Below are positions 37,850 through 46,983 of a DNA stretch of 64,000 nt, in pieces (within the stretch, counting starts at the first letter, position 1; each line of letters opens with the position of its first letter). The DNA comes from Saliterribacillus persicus (GTDB lineage: Bacteria; Bacillota; Bacilli; Bacillales; Amphibacillaceae). The position numbers were made by a program, and so were the translations under genes. The notes beneath the pieces were generated by a model. It saw nothing but the letters and a program-made list of their open reading frames with translations, searched no databases and had not been told where the DNA came from. Location: contig NZ_QPJJ01000013.1 of assembly GCF_003337485.1 (NCBI RefSeq), positions 1-64,000 of the forward strand, written 5' to 3'.

Positions 37850-38125
37850 AAATAAAAAAACTTCCCACCCCCTACTTGTAGAATTGGTAAGGGGCGAAAA
37901 GTTGAACTTACGCGGTACCACCCTTTTTTGTTGCAGGACGCAACCTTCATTGGCATCTTTTATAACGACTTTTCGCCGAACAGACCTACTCTTTTTTCAA
38001 TCTGCCTACTCCGAAGGGCTACTCTAACTTATGCATACTGGTTTACACCAACCACCAGCTCTCTACAATGCGCTAACGCTAGAATCTGTCTTCATCCTCG
38101 TATTTATTTTTTTAAGAATTTTGAA
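37850..38125 (-). ncRNA. T-box leader of serA
   Basis: The conserved T-box sequence AAGGGTGGTACCGCG is at 37911-37925 (minus strand). Further upstream are the stem I motifs GAGAGCTGGTGG and GGTGTAAACC. After the T-box sequence a G-rich hairpin at 37853-37905 ends in seven U and is the terminator that competes with the antiterminator. Given serA, a serine specifier is expected; a candidate Ser codon pair (AGT/AGC) is seen in stem I near 38018-38023, but I could not settle which codon is used. Confidence 0.92.
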
Positions 38126-38134
38126 TTTTCATTT

Positions 38135-38162
38135 ATCATAGCAGAATTAGAGATATTGTCAA
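38135..38162 (-). promoter_or_regulatory. Promoter of the serA T-box transcript
   Basis: On the minus strand TTGACA (38157-38162), 16-base spacer, TATGAT (38135-38140), just upstream of the leader. Confidence 0.7.
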
Positions 38163-38168
38163 TATATA

Positions 38169-38191
38169 TTACAAAAGATTTTCTTTTGTAA
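38169..38191. promoter_or_regulatory. Perfect inverted repeat upstream of the serA promoter
   Basis: TTACAAAAGA and TCTTTTGTAA are exact arms separated by TTT, six bases upstream of the serA -35 element. Position suits an activator or repressor site; regulator unknown. Nothing gene-like was seen between here and 38412. Confidence 0.5.
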
Positions 38192-38412
38192 GCGTTTTTT
38201 ATTTAAAATTGAAGAGAAAATATGATATTTTTGTGATTTTTTAGCTCGAAACACGAACATTATTCTTATTTTTATACATAATAGTCGGTTATTTTAGAAA
38301 TCCTACTAGCTTATTATAGAATGATCACATGAAAAAAGAAGGAATGAAGCTTTTTGTGCCGAAAGTTATAGTATATAAAGATATACCTTCTGGTAGCTGA
38401 GGAGTGATTCTA

Positions 38413-38742
38413 ATGCGCATATATTTAGTTGTATTGTTTTTGGGATTTATTATTATTTCATATCAACAGTTTACCATGGCTAACCCAGTTACTTCTATAT
38501 TAGGTCTAATTGGTGCAGGTATGATATTACTTTCGTTGTGGGGTATTTTAAAGAGAAAAACATTATTCTTACAAATTGGCATACTCTTCTTTGGCATTTA
38601 TACGCTATATGCCTTAAGTGTAATGACGTGGATGATATACTCCAAAGAAGCAGTAGTCTCTATTGTTTTTATCCTTGTGCTCTGTGGTTTAAATATTGTG
38701 GCAATACTAAAAATGTTTCGTTTTAAAAATGAAATAAATTAA
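38413..38742 (+). CDS. Small membrane protein, 109 aa
   Basis: ATG 38413 follows GAGGAG at 8 bases; a GTG 9 bases upstream is in frame but too close to the site. Four membrane helices spaced across the whole length (about 3-20, 24-44, 52-73 and 79-99), short basic tail. I recognise no family. It is monocistronic and the only plus-strand gene between serA and dnaA-proximal genes. Confidence 0.65.
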   Translation: MRIYLVVLFLGFIIISYQQFTMANPVTSILGLIGAGMILLSLWGILKRKTLFLQIGILFFGIYTLYALSVMTWMIYSKEAVVSIVFILVLCGLNIVAILKMFRFKNEIN

Positions 38743-38902
38743 CTAGAATTGAATTTTTGCTGAGAATATCTATAGGCGAGTTAGTCTTTTTAATACGGGT
38801 AGATAGCAACCTAATCTAGCATGTGTTGTTGGTTATAATATGTTTCTTTATATTCGGATAATCGTTGGTGATGCTTTTACTTATCTGTTTTAGAGTTTTC
38901 AT

Positions 38903-39082
38903 CTAATACCTTTTCTTGTTGCCAATCTTTTTTTCTTCTTCCTCTTCTTCTAGCCTCTCCTCTTCTTTCTCTGCAATTACTTTTTGAAAATCATTATAAA
39001 CAGTAAATCCAAAAATGAATAATATAATAGCTAGAGCTGTTAATAAAACGCCTACTGTCCAATAATAATATTTAATATGCAA
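38903..39082 (-). CDS. Small single-span membrane protein with possible -1 frameshift
   Basis: A TTG start at 39082 follows AGAGAGGTG. The product begins with a basic stretch, has one membrane helix (TVGVLLTALAIILFIFGFTV) and then a Glu/Lys-rich coiled-coil-like tail. In frame zero it ends at TAG 38903 after 59 residues. A run of seven A gives the phased heptamer A-AAA-AAG; a -1 shift there yields a different tail, KKDWQQEKVLDENSKTDK, ending at 38877, which continues the charged helix better. Either a programmed shift or a recent indel could explain this. The family is not recognised. Confidence 0.5.
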   Translation of the reverse strand: MHIKYYYWTVGVLLTALAIILFIFGFTVYNDFQKVIAEKEEERLEEEEEEKKIGNKKRY

Positions 39083-39304
39083 ATAAACACCTCTCTTAAC
39101 GCATCTTCATAGCAATAATTAATTTACAAAATATTCCACACATTTATCCTATGAAATAATTTGAAACATCATTCCTACTAGTTAAGCAGAGGTGAATTTC
39201 TTTTTTGCCTATTAAAACCTTATTATATCTGCTTTTCTATTACTTTTATTTAAATCGAAAGTTTTTCATAATGTATCCAAGTATTCATAATTATTTATAC
39301 AATG

Positions 39305-39342
39305 AAAAAAGGCATGATAGGTGTTATCCTATCATGCCCTTC
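39305..39342 (-). terminator. Terminator of the rpsF-ssb-rpsR operon
   Basis: GGCATGATAGG and CCTATCATGCC pair around a short loop; six U follow on the minus strand. Confidence 0.9.
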
Positions 39343-39355
39343 TTATTTATAATGC

Positions 39356-39586
<231 letters not shown>

Positions 39587-39623
39587 TTAAATACCCTCCT
39601 TTACTATATATTTTAAATTATCA

Positions 39624-40124
39624 TTAAAACGGCAAGTCATCATCCGAGATGTCAATTGGTTCGCCGCTATCTTTAAATGGATCTTGGTTATTGTTGTTAT
39701 TTGAATTGTTTTGATTTTGATTCTGTGATGGATTTTGTTGGTTCTGATTAGGATTATTATATCCTTGAGATCCTTGTCCACCTGATTGACCTCCAGAAGT
39801 CGCACCTTTTGTCTCTAAGAACTGCACAGAGTCAGCCACGATTTCTGTTATAAAAACTCGATTTCCTTCTTGGTTATCAAAGCTTCTTGTTTGTACACGG
39901 CCATCCACACCAACCATACTACCTTTTTTCATGTAGTTAGCCAGGTTTTCAGCAGGGCGACGCCAAACAACACAATTGATGAAATCTGCTTCTCTTTCTC
40001 CTTGTTGATTAGAAAAAGGTCGGTTTACAGCTAGAGTAAAATTAGCAACTGCTACGCCACTTGGTGTATAGCGTAAATCTGGATCTTTCGTTAACCTGCC
40101 GACTAACACGACACGATTCAACAT
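39624..40124 (-). CDS. ssb: Single-stranded DNA-binding protein
   Basis: The OB-fold domain (about 1-105) starts [20 protein letters not shown]; a Gln/Asn/Gly-rich linker follows; the acidic tip DISDDDLPF at the C-terminus is the docking tail for replication and repair partners. ATG 40124 follows GGAGTGG; an ATG 9 bases upstream is poorly spaced. Encoded between S6 and S18 as in other Bacillales. Confidence 0.98.
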   Translation of the reverse strand: MLNRVVLVGRLTKDPDLRYTPSGVAVANFTLAVNRPFSNQQGEREADFINCVVWRRPAENLANYMKKGSMVGVDGRVQTRSFDNQEGNRVFITEIVADSVQFLETKGATSGGQSGGQGSQGYNNPNQNQQNPSQNQNQNNSNNNNNQDPFKDSGEPIDISDDDLPF

Positions 40125-40136
40125 CAGAACCACTCC

Positions 40137-40427
40137 TTATTGGTCATCTTCACGTATAGCAATGTGACGAATAATATCGTCAGAGAACTTTGCTTGACGA
40201 TCAAATTCATTAATAGCTTTTTCGTCACCTTTGAAATTGATTAATACATAGTATCCATCACGGTAGTCATTGATTTCATAAGCAAGACGTTTCTTACCTT
40301 TTTCATCAACTTTCACGATTTCCGCACCATTATCAGATAGGTAAGCATTAAAACGCTCTACTAAAGCAGTTTGTGCATCCTCTTCAATGTCTGGGCGGAT
40401 GATGTACATAATTTCGTAGTTTCTCAT
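40137..40427 (-). CDS. rpsF: 30S ribosomal protein S6
   Basis: 96 residues ([32 protein letters not shown]). First gene of the rpsF-ssb-rpsR operon; AAGGAGG precedes the ATG and may be hidden in a leader hairpin. Confidence 0.98.
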   Translation of the reverse strand: MRNYEIMYIIRPDIEEDAQTALVERFNAYLSDNGAEIVKVDEKGKKRLAYEINDYRDGYYVLINFKGDEKAINEFDRQAKFSDDIIRHIAIREDDQ

Positions 40428-40483
40428 CCGGTTACACCTCCTTTTGGACTTAACGGCTCTATTTTTTTAATAGAGCAAGGAGT
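40428..40483 (-). promoter_or_regulatory. rpsF: Leader of rpsF resembling the S6:S18-binding RNA
   Basis: On the minus-strand RNA CTCCTT (40477-40482) can pair with the ribosome site AAGGAG (40438-40443). Between them a hairpin GCTCTATT/AATAGAGC (40456-40476) is followed by CCG. A hairpin flanked by CCG in a leader that sequesters the ribosome site is the known form of the S6:S18 autoregulatory element; exact match to that model was not computed. Confidence 0.6.
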
Positions 40484-40509
40484 AATAGTTTTATTACTCA
40501 CAATGTGTT

Positions 40510-40538
40510 ATTATATCAAATTTAAAATTATAATGCAA
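40510..40538 (-). promoter_or_regulatory. rpsF operon promoter
   Basis: On the minus strand TTGCAT (40533-40538), 17-base spacer, TATAAT (40510-40515). Confidence 0.8.
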
Positions 40539-40564
40539 ATATACTTTTACTTCGAATGATCCTT

Positions 40565-41665
40565 TTACACATTAAAGCGGAAATGCATTACATCGCCGTC
40601 TTTCACCAAGTATTCTTTACCTTCTAGCCTTACTCTTCCTTTTTCCTTAGCCGCTACCATAGTACCAGCTTCAGCTAAGTCATCATAAGATACCGTCTCT
40701 GCACGGATGAAGCCTTTTTCAAAATCTGTATGAATAATTCCTGCTGCTTGTGGTGCTTTGATTCCTTTTTTAAAGGTCCAAGCTCTTACTTCTTGTTCTC
40801 CTGCTGTAAAGTAAGTAGCAAGTCCAAGTAAGTGATACGTAGCTTTTATTAATTGGTCTAATCCTGATTCAGGAATACCCAACTCTTCTAGGAACATTTC
40901 CTTCTCTTCCCCATCTAACTCTGCAATCTCAGATTCCACTTTAGCACTTATAACAATTACTTCTGCTTCATCTGTCGCTGCAAATTCTCTTACTTTCTGA
41001 ACATTAGGGTTTTCTTCCGCATCTAATAATTCATCTTCCCCTACATTTGCTACATATAAAACTGCCTTATTCGTTAGCAAGTGAAGGCCTTTCACTAGCT
41101 TTTGTTGATCATCAGTAAATTCTATTGCTCTAGCTGGTATTTCTTCTTCAAAGGATTCCTGCAATTTCACTAATACATCATATTCAGCTACTGCGTCCTT
41201 ATCTCTTTGTCTCGCCAGCTTCTCTACTCGTGCCAATCGTTTTGTTACCGTTTCTAAGTCAGCTAAAATTAATTCTAAGTTAATTGTTTCAATATCAGAT
41301 ATGGGATCTACTTGTCCAGAAACATGTGTGATGTTTTCATCAACAAAGCAACGAACCACATGACAAATAGCATCTACTTGACGAATATGAGATAAAAACT
41401 GATTTCCTAGTCCTTCTCCCTTACTTGCCCCTTTTACAATACCTGCTATATCTGTAAATTCAAAGGCTGTCGGTATTGTTTTCTTCGGTTTCACCAATTC
41501 TGTTAATTTATCTAACCTAGCATCTGGTACTTCTACAATTCCCACGTTGGGATCAATTGTACAAAATGGATAATTAGCAGATTCTGCACCTGCTTGTGTA
41601 ATTGCGTTAAATAAGGTTGACTTACCCACGTTAGGTAACCCAACAATTCCTGCTGTTAATGCCAT
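40565..41665 (-). CDS. ychF: Ribosome-binding ATPase YchF (Obg-like)
   Basis: 366 residues, cytoplasmic P-loop NTPase that prefers ATP. Walker A GLPNVGKSTLFN is at about 8-19, the switch region DIAGIVKGASKGEGLGNQFL is characteristic of YchF, and the C-terminal TGS domain ends in DGDVMHFRFNV. ATG 41665 follows AAGGAG; the in-frame ATG 12 bases upstream is the less likely start. Called yyaF in B. subtilis, where it holds the same place. Confidence 0.96.
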   Translation of the reverse strand: MALTAGIVGLPNVGKSTLFNAITQAGAESANYPFCTIDPNVGIVEVPDARLDKLTELVKPKKTIPTAFEFTDIAGIVKGASKGEGLGNQFLSHIRQVDAICHVVRCFVDENITHVSGQVDPISDIETINLELILADLETVTKRLARVEKLARQRDKDAVAEYDVLVKLQESFEEEIPARAIEFTDDQQKLVKGLHLLTNKAVLYVANVGEDELLDAEENPNVQKVREFAATDEAEVIVISAKVESEIAELDGEEKEMFLEELGIPESGLDQLIKATYHLLGLATYFTAGEQEVRAWTFKKGIKAPQAAGIIHTDFEKGFIRAETVSYDDLAEAGTMVAAKEKGRVRLEGKEYLVKDGDVMHFRFNV

Positions 41666-41845
41666 AAAAACTTTCACTCCTTAAGGATACCGTCCATATG
41701 AACGTTTCGTTATTATTATAGTTATACGTAACATACTTTACAAGTCGAGATAAATCTATAATAGAAGGGGGTTTGATGTAATGATTGAATTTTCCTCTAT
41801 AAGAAACCTTGTTACCCCACATTTTTTTAAGCAAAAAAATAAATT

Positions 41846-41861
41846 TGTTCCACGTGAAACA
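41846..41861. promoter_or_regulatory. parS site
   Basis: TGTTCCACGTGAAACA matches the parS consensus TGTTNCACGTGAAACA exactly. It lies between ychF and the DUF951 gene, 4 kb from spo0J, and would nucleate Spo0J (ParB) spreading. Confidence 0.93.
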
Positions 41862-41904
41862 AATTTATAATCATTTTAACATGACTATTATCTATCCATT
41901 CCAA

Positions 41905-42102
41905 TTATGCACCAGCCTTAACTAATACACGTTTCATCTTTTGCTCAAATCGTTTCCTCGGTAACATAACACTATGGCCACAACCCTCGCATTTAATTCG
42001 TATATCCATTCCCATGCGGATGATCTTCCATCTGTTTTCTCCACAGGGATGTTGTTTTTTCATCTCAACTACATCGTTTAATTCAAATTCTTTATCAGCC
42101 AT
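41905..42102 (-). CDS. yyzM: DUF951 protein
   Basis: 65 residues, starting MADKEFELNDVVEMKKQHPCGEN after a strong GGAGGTG. Conserved KxHPCG and IRIKCEGCGHSVMLPR patterns, with three cysteines that could hold a metal. The family is small and uncharacterised; the B. subtilis counterpart next to yyaF is yyzM, from which I take the symbol. A longer upstream ATG is an artefact of open sequence. Confidence 0.85.
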   Translation of the reverse strand: MADKEFELNDVVEMKKQHPCGENRWKIIRMGMDIRIKCEGCGHSVMLPRKRFEQKMKRVLVKAGA

Positions 42103-42198
42103 GTCATCACCTCCACCACTTCTATTCATAAATAATAAATTGATTCGCTTTACTATTAATAGTATATGAAAAGTTAACAGAAAGCACAATGAATTCCT

Positions 42199-43221
42199 CT
42201 ATACTTTTTTTTCAATTTTAGTAATGAATGGATTTAATATTAGAGCTGATAGCAAATATAAATTAAGCATACCATAAAGAGGATAGATGTATTTAATAAG
42301 CGTAGAAAAACCTATAGATACTAATGGAAGCATAAGGCAGGATAAAATGATAGTTATTTTCCATAAGGGTAAATGAATAAATTGTTTCAATCTCGAAACT
42401 AGTCCTAAGGTGCTTGCAATCGCCGTAGTAAAGATGGCACACCATAACAATATCGAAATAACGATATAAAGACTGAATGGGTAATCTTTTAAGATTGCAA
42501 ATAGCGGAATCTCATATACCAGGATCTCTTCTTTAATTTGAATTAAGCTATTGTTATAAATAAAGGAAATCGCACCTAGTATAACGCTACTGCCTACTGC
42601 AGCGATCCATATCTCTTGTTTTGTCTTAATATTATTACCAACCGCACCTATTACAGCAATTATTGATAACATATTTAATGCAGTAAATGTGAATGCAGCC
42701 TTCCAATTACTCTGATAGGCTAAATCCGTTACAAAAGATAAATCGTTTCTTAAGGTGAAATCAATTAGAACAATGAGTAATCCAGTAAGCAATAAAGGTA
42801 AGATAAAACTATTTATTACCAATACACCTTCAATATCATAAGTAAATACTAGAATTAAGGCAGTAATGATAATCATAATCCCAAGCCAATATGGAAGGTA
42901 AAATGCCTCAAAGGTAGCTCCACTGCCTGCAAACATAATAGAAGTTGTTGAAAATAAATAAAAAATGATCATGGCATCATATATTTTTGCAATTTTTCTT
43001 CCAACTAATGTTTCTAATAATGGAAAGTAATGTTCTGTATGTAGGTTTCTGCTTATCGACATTGCTACATAGATTGCGATCATTAACAATAGCGTGAATA
43101 TAAAGATTGCTAGTCCACTTTCCGGTCCGAAAAATTGCCAAAGTTCTCTACCCGACGCATATCCTGCTCCTATCATGGTACCTACGATCAAAAATATCCA
43201 TTTCAGTCCATTCCTCCACAT
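42199..43221 (-). CDS. YkvI-family membrane protein
   Basis: About 340 residues with ten or so membrane helices. The N-terminus VGTMIGAGYASGRELWQFFG is the signature of the YkvI group, which has an APC/LeuT-like transporter fold; no substrate has been established to my knowledge. ATG 43221 follows GGGGGAG; an ATG 39 bases upstream is in frame with no site. Follows a hypothetical gene and a terminator on the same strand. Confidence 0.85.
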   Translation of the reverse strand: MWRNGLKWIFLIVGTMIGAGYASGRELWQFFGPESGLAIFIFTLLLMIAIYVAMSISRNLHTEHYFPLLETLVGRKIAKIYDAMIIFYLFSTTSIMFAGSGATFEAFYLPYWLGIMIIITALILVFTYDIEGVLVINSFILPLLLTGLLIVLIDFTLRNDLSFVTDLAYQSNWKAAFTFTALNMLSIIAVIGAVGNNIKTKQEIWIAAVGSSVILGAISFIYNNSLIQIKEEILVYEIPLFAILKDYPFSLYIVISILLWCAIFTTAIASTLGLVSRLKQFIHLPLWKITIILSCLMLPLVSIGFSTLIKYIYPLYGMLNLYLLSALILNPFITKIEKKV

Positions 43222-43362
43222 TGCTTCTCCCCCAATATCTATCGATAACATGTAATACAAGCCTATTGATTAATAGATGTTTATGACTTTAGATGGACTT
43301 GTATGCTAATTTGGGGATTTTGAGGAGAAAAATAAGCTGCTTATCTTTTAGCTATATCTATA

Positions 43363-43405
43363 TAAAAGAGCTATTCAAGTATTAATATAAACTTGAATAA
43401 CTCTT
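43363..43405 (-). terminator. Terminator between the hypothetical gene and ykvI-like gene
   Basis: AGAGTTATTCAAGT and ACTTGAATAGCTCT pair around a 10-base loop; UUUU follows on the minus strand. Confidence 0.8.
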
Positions 43406-43537
43406 GTAATGTTTATGCTCTATGAAAATTTAATAATCGTATTAGTAGAATAAATATAACTTTCAATTATATTAGAGTAATTTCTCATTATTGTCTCTTT
43501 CAACTAAGATTATACTTTTGTTAAATTAATTTAAAAG

Positions 43538-44191
43538 TTACCAATCAATATACCTAACTTCATCCATTCCAAACAGTTTATCTGCAATTAGATTGCCATC
43601 CTTATCTAAAGCCCTTATTGTCCATGTTTCCTCAGAGTACTCATTGAGAACAAAAAAGGCATGATTAATAGTCACCTCTTCAATATGATAACTATCGGAG
43701 TATTTTTTAACTGTTTCCAAATTAAAGTGGTATTTGTCTGTTGGCGTTAAATTTCTTAGATGATTACCAACTACAATGTATTTTATATCTGAATTAGTAA
43801 TTCTTACGCCAATCATAAACCCATCTTCTTCATTACTTCCATAACCAGCAACTTGAAAGGGTTTGTTTCTTTCAACAGCATACTTAGAAGTACCGCCCGA
43901 GTAATGATATAAAAATCCAAGGTTGCGTTTTACTTTTGCTAATCCAAATGTATTATCGTTTACATTTTCGTATAATATTGCTTTACCGTAATTTGTATTT
44001 ATATCTTCTATGACACTAGAACCGATAGGTAATGCACTGGATGCAGTAAAGCGAAAGCCGGTTAGAAATAAAATTCCTATGATTATTATTAAAATTACAA
44101 CAAGGAATTTCCAGGGCTTCCTTCTTTTAATAGTTACATATAGAACAATTCCAATCAAAGCTATTGCTAAGAAAACCAATAAAATATTCAT
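43538..44191 (-). CDS. Hypothetical protein with two N-terminal membrane helices
   Basis: 217 residues. Two helices (about 2-20 and 28-45) form a hairpin; the rest (about 50-217) is a soluble beta-rich domain, probably outside the cell. I recognise no family. The nearest ribosome-like site (GGGGG) is about 15 bases before the ATG, farther than usual, so the true start is uncertain. Flanking genes are conserved core genes, and this one is probably an accessory insertion between the ykvI-like and DUF554 genes. Confidence 0.6.
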   Translation of the reverse strand: MNILLVFLAIALIGIVLYVTIKRRKPWKFLVVILIIIIGILFLTGFRFTASSALPIGSSVIEDINTNYGKAILYENVNDNTFGLAKVKRNLGFLYHYSGGTSKYAVERNKPFQVAGYGSNEEDGFMIGVRITNSDIKYIVVGNHLRNLTPTDKYHFNLETVKKYSDSYHIEEVTINHAFFVLNEYSEETWTIRALDKDGNLIADKLFGMDEVRYIDW

Positions 44192-44341
44192 AAAACTTGC
44201 TTTAAATCCCCCTTTAAAAGTGGTTATATTATTTTTTTGAATACCTCACTATTAGCTTAATAGGAACAATTTTTATATTGTTACAATTAAAACATGACAG
44301 TATTATCCTTAATAACAAACTTTTTAAAAGCCAAGATGAGA

Positions 44342-45046
44342 TTAAAATATAAAGGTATAGATGCTCCAAAATAAAAATAAGGTCAAAATACTAGGTAGTA
44401 GGTTTGCAATTCTAATTTTAGTTATTTGCAAAATATTAAGCCCAATGGCGATAATAAGTAAACCACCTGTTGCTGTTAATTCCGTTATAAAAAGTTCCAT
44501 TGCGCTTTGTGGAATCCATTGGTTAATATAGGCTGCTCCTAATGCTATGGAGCCTTGATATAACACCACTGGAATCACGGAGAATATTACCCCAAATCCT
44601 AACGTACTCGTTAAAATAAGAGCCATAAAACCATCTAGAAAAGCTTTTGTTATTAAAACCTCATGGTCATTTCTTAGTCCACTATCGAGAGCGCCAATCA
44701 CTGCCATAGCTCCAATTACGAAGATCAATGTAGCTGTGATAAATCCTTGTGCGATATTTCCTTGGTTTTTAATACTAACCTTGCTTTCAATCCAATGTCC
44801 TATAGCATTTAATTTTTCCTCTAGTTGCATGCTTTCACCAATCACTGCTCCTGATAATACACTTAGGAGGATTAATACAATATTGGATCCTTCTAGAGCC
44901 ATCTGTATACCTAATAGCAATACGACTAAGCCTATTCCAAATAAAACTGTTTCTTTCATTCGCTCCGGGATATTTCTAAACAATAATCCGATGGCTACAC
45001 CTACAATAATTAACGCTCCATTAACGAGCGTTCCTAATAATGCCAT
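44342..45046 (-). CDS. DUF554 membrane protein
   Basis: About 234 residues with six to seven membrane helices. The start MALLGTLVNGALIIVGVAIG and the repeated Gly-rich helices are typical of the DUF554 (YdfK/YqgA) family, which may act as a transporter or channel; substrate unknown. ATG 45046 follows GGAGTGAG at good spacing; upstream in-frame ATG codons fall within the spo0J terminator. Confidence 0.85.
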   Translation of the reverse strand: MALLGTLVNGALIIVGVAIGLLFRNIPERMKETVLFGIGLVVLLLGIQMALEGSNIVLILLSVLSGAVIGESMQLEEKLNAIGHWIESKVSIKNQGNIAQGFITATLIFVIGAMAVIGALDSGLRNDHEVLITKAFLDGFMALILTSTLGFGVIFSVIPVVLYQGSIALGAAYINQWIPQSAMELFITELTATGGLLIIAIGLNILQITKIRIANLLPSILTLFLFWSIYTFIF

Positions 45047-45074
45047 ATACTCACTCCAATAGCTTTCATCCATA

Positions 45075-45119
45075 GAAAAGGTCTGATCATATACAAACAC
45101 GTATGTATGATCAGACCTA
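45075..45119 (-). terminator. Terminator after spo0J
   Basis: GGTCTGATCATA and TATGATCAGACC pair exactly; on the minus strand UUUUC follows. It sits only 5 bp past the spo0J stop. Confidence 0.85.
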
Positions 45120-45123
45120 TCAT

Positions 45124-45960
45124 TTATTCAAGGATTTCAAGGATGCGATTTAGATCTTCATCTGAGAGAAATTCGATCTCTATTTTTCCTTTACGCTTTC
45201 CTTTATGAATCTTAACGCTTGTTCCAAAATAATCGCGTAATTCATTTTCTTTTTCTACGATGAACACATCTTTTTTTACTGCTTTTTTCTTTTCTTCTTG
45301 TTTTTTATCATTGATTTGCTGGATAAGCTGCTCTACTTGTCTAACATTTAAACTTTCATCTCTAATTCGCTTGATAACTGCAGTAAGCTTTGTCTTATCT
45401 TTTAAGCCTAATAATGCTCTCCCCTGCCCCATAGATAATTCTCCATTATTTATATAGGCAATTACTTCTTTAGGTAAACTTAGTAATCGGACAATATTGG
45501 CGATATGCGATCTACTTTTACCTAATCTTGCAGATAATTGTTCTTGTGTGATGGAGAGTTCCTTCATTAATCTTTCATAAGCATAGGCTTCTTCAATAGG
45601 AGTTAAATCTTCACGTTGAAGGTTTTCTAATAGAGCAACTTCCATCATTTTTTCATCGGTTAAGTCTTTAATTATAGCTGGAACTTTTTTAAGACCTGCT
45701 TCTTTTGCTGCTCTAAATCTTCTCTCACCTATAACAATCTCATAGCCTTTAATACTTTTCCTTACAATTAAAGGTTGAAGAATGCCATATTCAAGGATAG
45801 AGTCCTTTAGTTCTTCAATCGCATCCGCATCAAATACTTTTCTAGGCTGATAGGGATTTGGTCTACACTCTTTTACTTCAACTTCTTGGATTTTTTGCTC
45901 ATCATTTTCATCTAATTCTGGAAAGAAGGCGTTAATTCCTTTCCCCAACCCTTTCGCCAT
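45124..45960 (-). CDS. spo0J: Chromosome partition protein ParB (Spo0J)
   Basis: 278 residues. Contains the ParB CTP-binding N-domain (PYQPRKVFD, GERRFRAAK) and the helix-turn-helix (LSITQEQLSARLGKSRSHIANIVRLL) that reads parS, then a dimerisation tail. It loads SMC at oriC and controls Soj; in B. subtilis it also influences sporulation. ATG 45960 follows AGGAAGTG. It overlaps soj by 29 bases, so the two are co-translated. Confidence 0.96.
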   Translation of the reverse strand: MAKGLGKGINAFFPELDENDEQKIQEVEVKECRPNPYQPRKVFDADAIEELKDSILEYGILQPLIVRKSIKGYEIVIGERRFRAAKEAGLKKVPAIIKDLTDEKMMEVALLENLQREDLTPIEEAYAYERLMKELSITQEQLSARLGKSRSHIANIVRLLSLPKEVIAYINNGELSMGQGRALLGLKDKTKLTAVIKRIRDESLNVRQVEQLIQQINDKKQEEKKKAVKKDVFIVEKENELRDYFGTSVKIHKGKRKGKIEIEFLSDEDLNRILEILE

Positions 45961-46714
45961 TGGCAATCACTTCCTTTGCTAAGTCAAGATATACTTCTGC
46001 ACCTCTTGATTTTGGATCATACGTGATAATAGGTTGTCCATGACTCGGAGCTTCACTAAGCCTCACATTCCTTGGTATAACCGATTTATATACTTTATCT
46101 CTAAAATATTTTTTCACTTCTTCAATTACTTGAATTCCTAAATTAGTACGTGCATCAAGCATGGTTAAAAGAACTCCTTCAATCATAAGCTCTGTGTTTA
46201 AATGCTTTTGTACTAATCGTATTGTGTTTAATAGTTGACTCAAACCTTCTAATGCATAATATTCACACTGCACAGGGATTAATACCGTATCAGCTGCTGT
46301 TAGAGCATTTATCGTTAGTAACCCAAGTGAAGGAGGACAATCAATTAGAATGTAGTCATAGTTGTTTTTTACACTGCTTATCGCTTTACTTAATCTGACT
46401 TCTCTTGAAATAGTAGAAACTAATTCAATTTCAGCACCTGCTAATTGAATTGTGGCAGGTATAATGTCCAGATTATTCACATCCGTATGTACGATAACAT
46501 CAGTTGCGTCAGCATCATCAACTAATACATTGTAGATACACTGATCCATATCTGCTTTATTAATTCCTAACCCACTCGTCGCATTTCCTTGAGGATCAAT
46601 ATCGATCATTAATACTTTTTTATCTAAATATGCTAAACAAGCACTCAAGTTAACCGATGATGTGGTTTTGCCGACGCCTCCCTTTTGGTTTGCAACGGCT
46701 ATTATTTTTCCCAT
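45932..46714 (-). CDS. soj: Chromosome partition ATPase ParA (Soj)
   Basis: 260 residues, deviant Walker A ANQKGGVGKTTSSVNL at about 8-23, Walker A' and the DIDPQGNATSG and LIDCPPSLGL motifs. It forms a nucleotide switch with Spo0J and regulates DnaA in B. subtilis. The first gene of the soj-spo0J pair, with tandem hairpins upstream that end the noc transcript. Confidence 0.97.
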   Translation of the reverse strand: MGKIIAVANQKGGVGKTTSSVNLSACLAYLDKKVLMIDIDPQGNATSGLGINKADMDQCIYNVLVDDADATDVIVHTDVNNLDIIPATIQLAGAEIELVSTISREVRLSKAISSVKNNYDYILIDCPPSLGLLTINALTAADTVLIPVQCEYYALEGLSQLLNTIRLVQKHLNTELMIEGVLLTMLDARTNLGIQVIEEVKKYFRDKVYKSVIPRNVRLSEAPSHGQPIITYDPKSRGAEVYLDLAKEVIANGERVGERN

Positions 46715-46883
46715 GATGTCACCTACCTCTAAGTCTCTTTGTCTATCATTTTATCATGTTATTTTCTATTAGAACGAAATATTTTTCTATTGATCTTAAA
46801 ATGATTAAATAGTTCGATAATGTCTATGCTATATTGACTGTTTCTTCTATATATCTATTAATATTATTGAATTTCATCATAAA

Positions 46884-46913
46884 ACGCTCATACTTTTATA
46901 AAAGTATAAGCGT
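46884..46913 (-). terminator. Second hairpin downstream of noc
   Basis: On the minus strand ACGCTTATACTTTTA pairs with TAAAAGTATGAGCGT with one G-U pair, followed by UUUU. Probably a back-up terminator before soj. Confidence 0.65.
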
Positions 46914-46943
46914 TCTCCAACCTATACTGAAGTTGTGAAGCAA

Positions 46944-46978
46944 GAAAAAATACCCATCCATTTCTGTTTAGATGGGAG
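46944..46978 (-). terminator. Terminator of noc
   Basis: CCCATC and GATGGG arms with a 12-base loop, then six U (minus strand), starting just past the noc stop. Confidence 0.75.
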
Positions 46979-46983
46979 CTATG

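Noticed and set aside
38171-38204. Possible CcpA cre site near serA (TGTAAGCGTT)
   Set aside because: The right half lacks the conserved CA, and the match falls partly in the T-run; too weak to claim.
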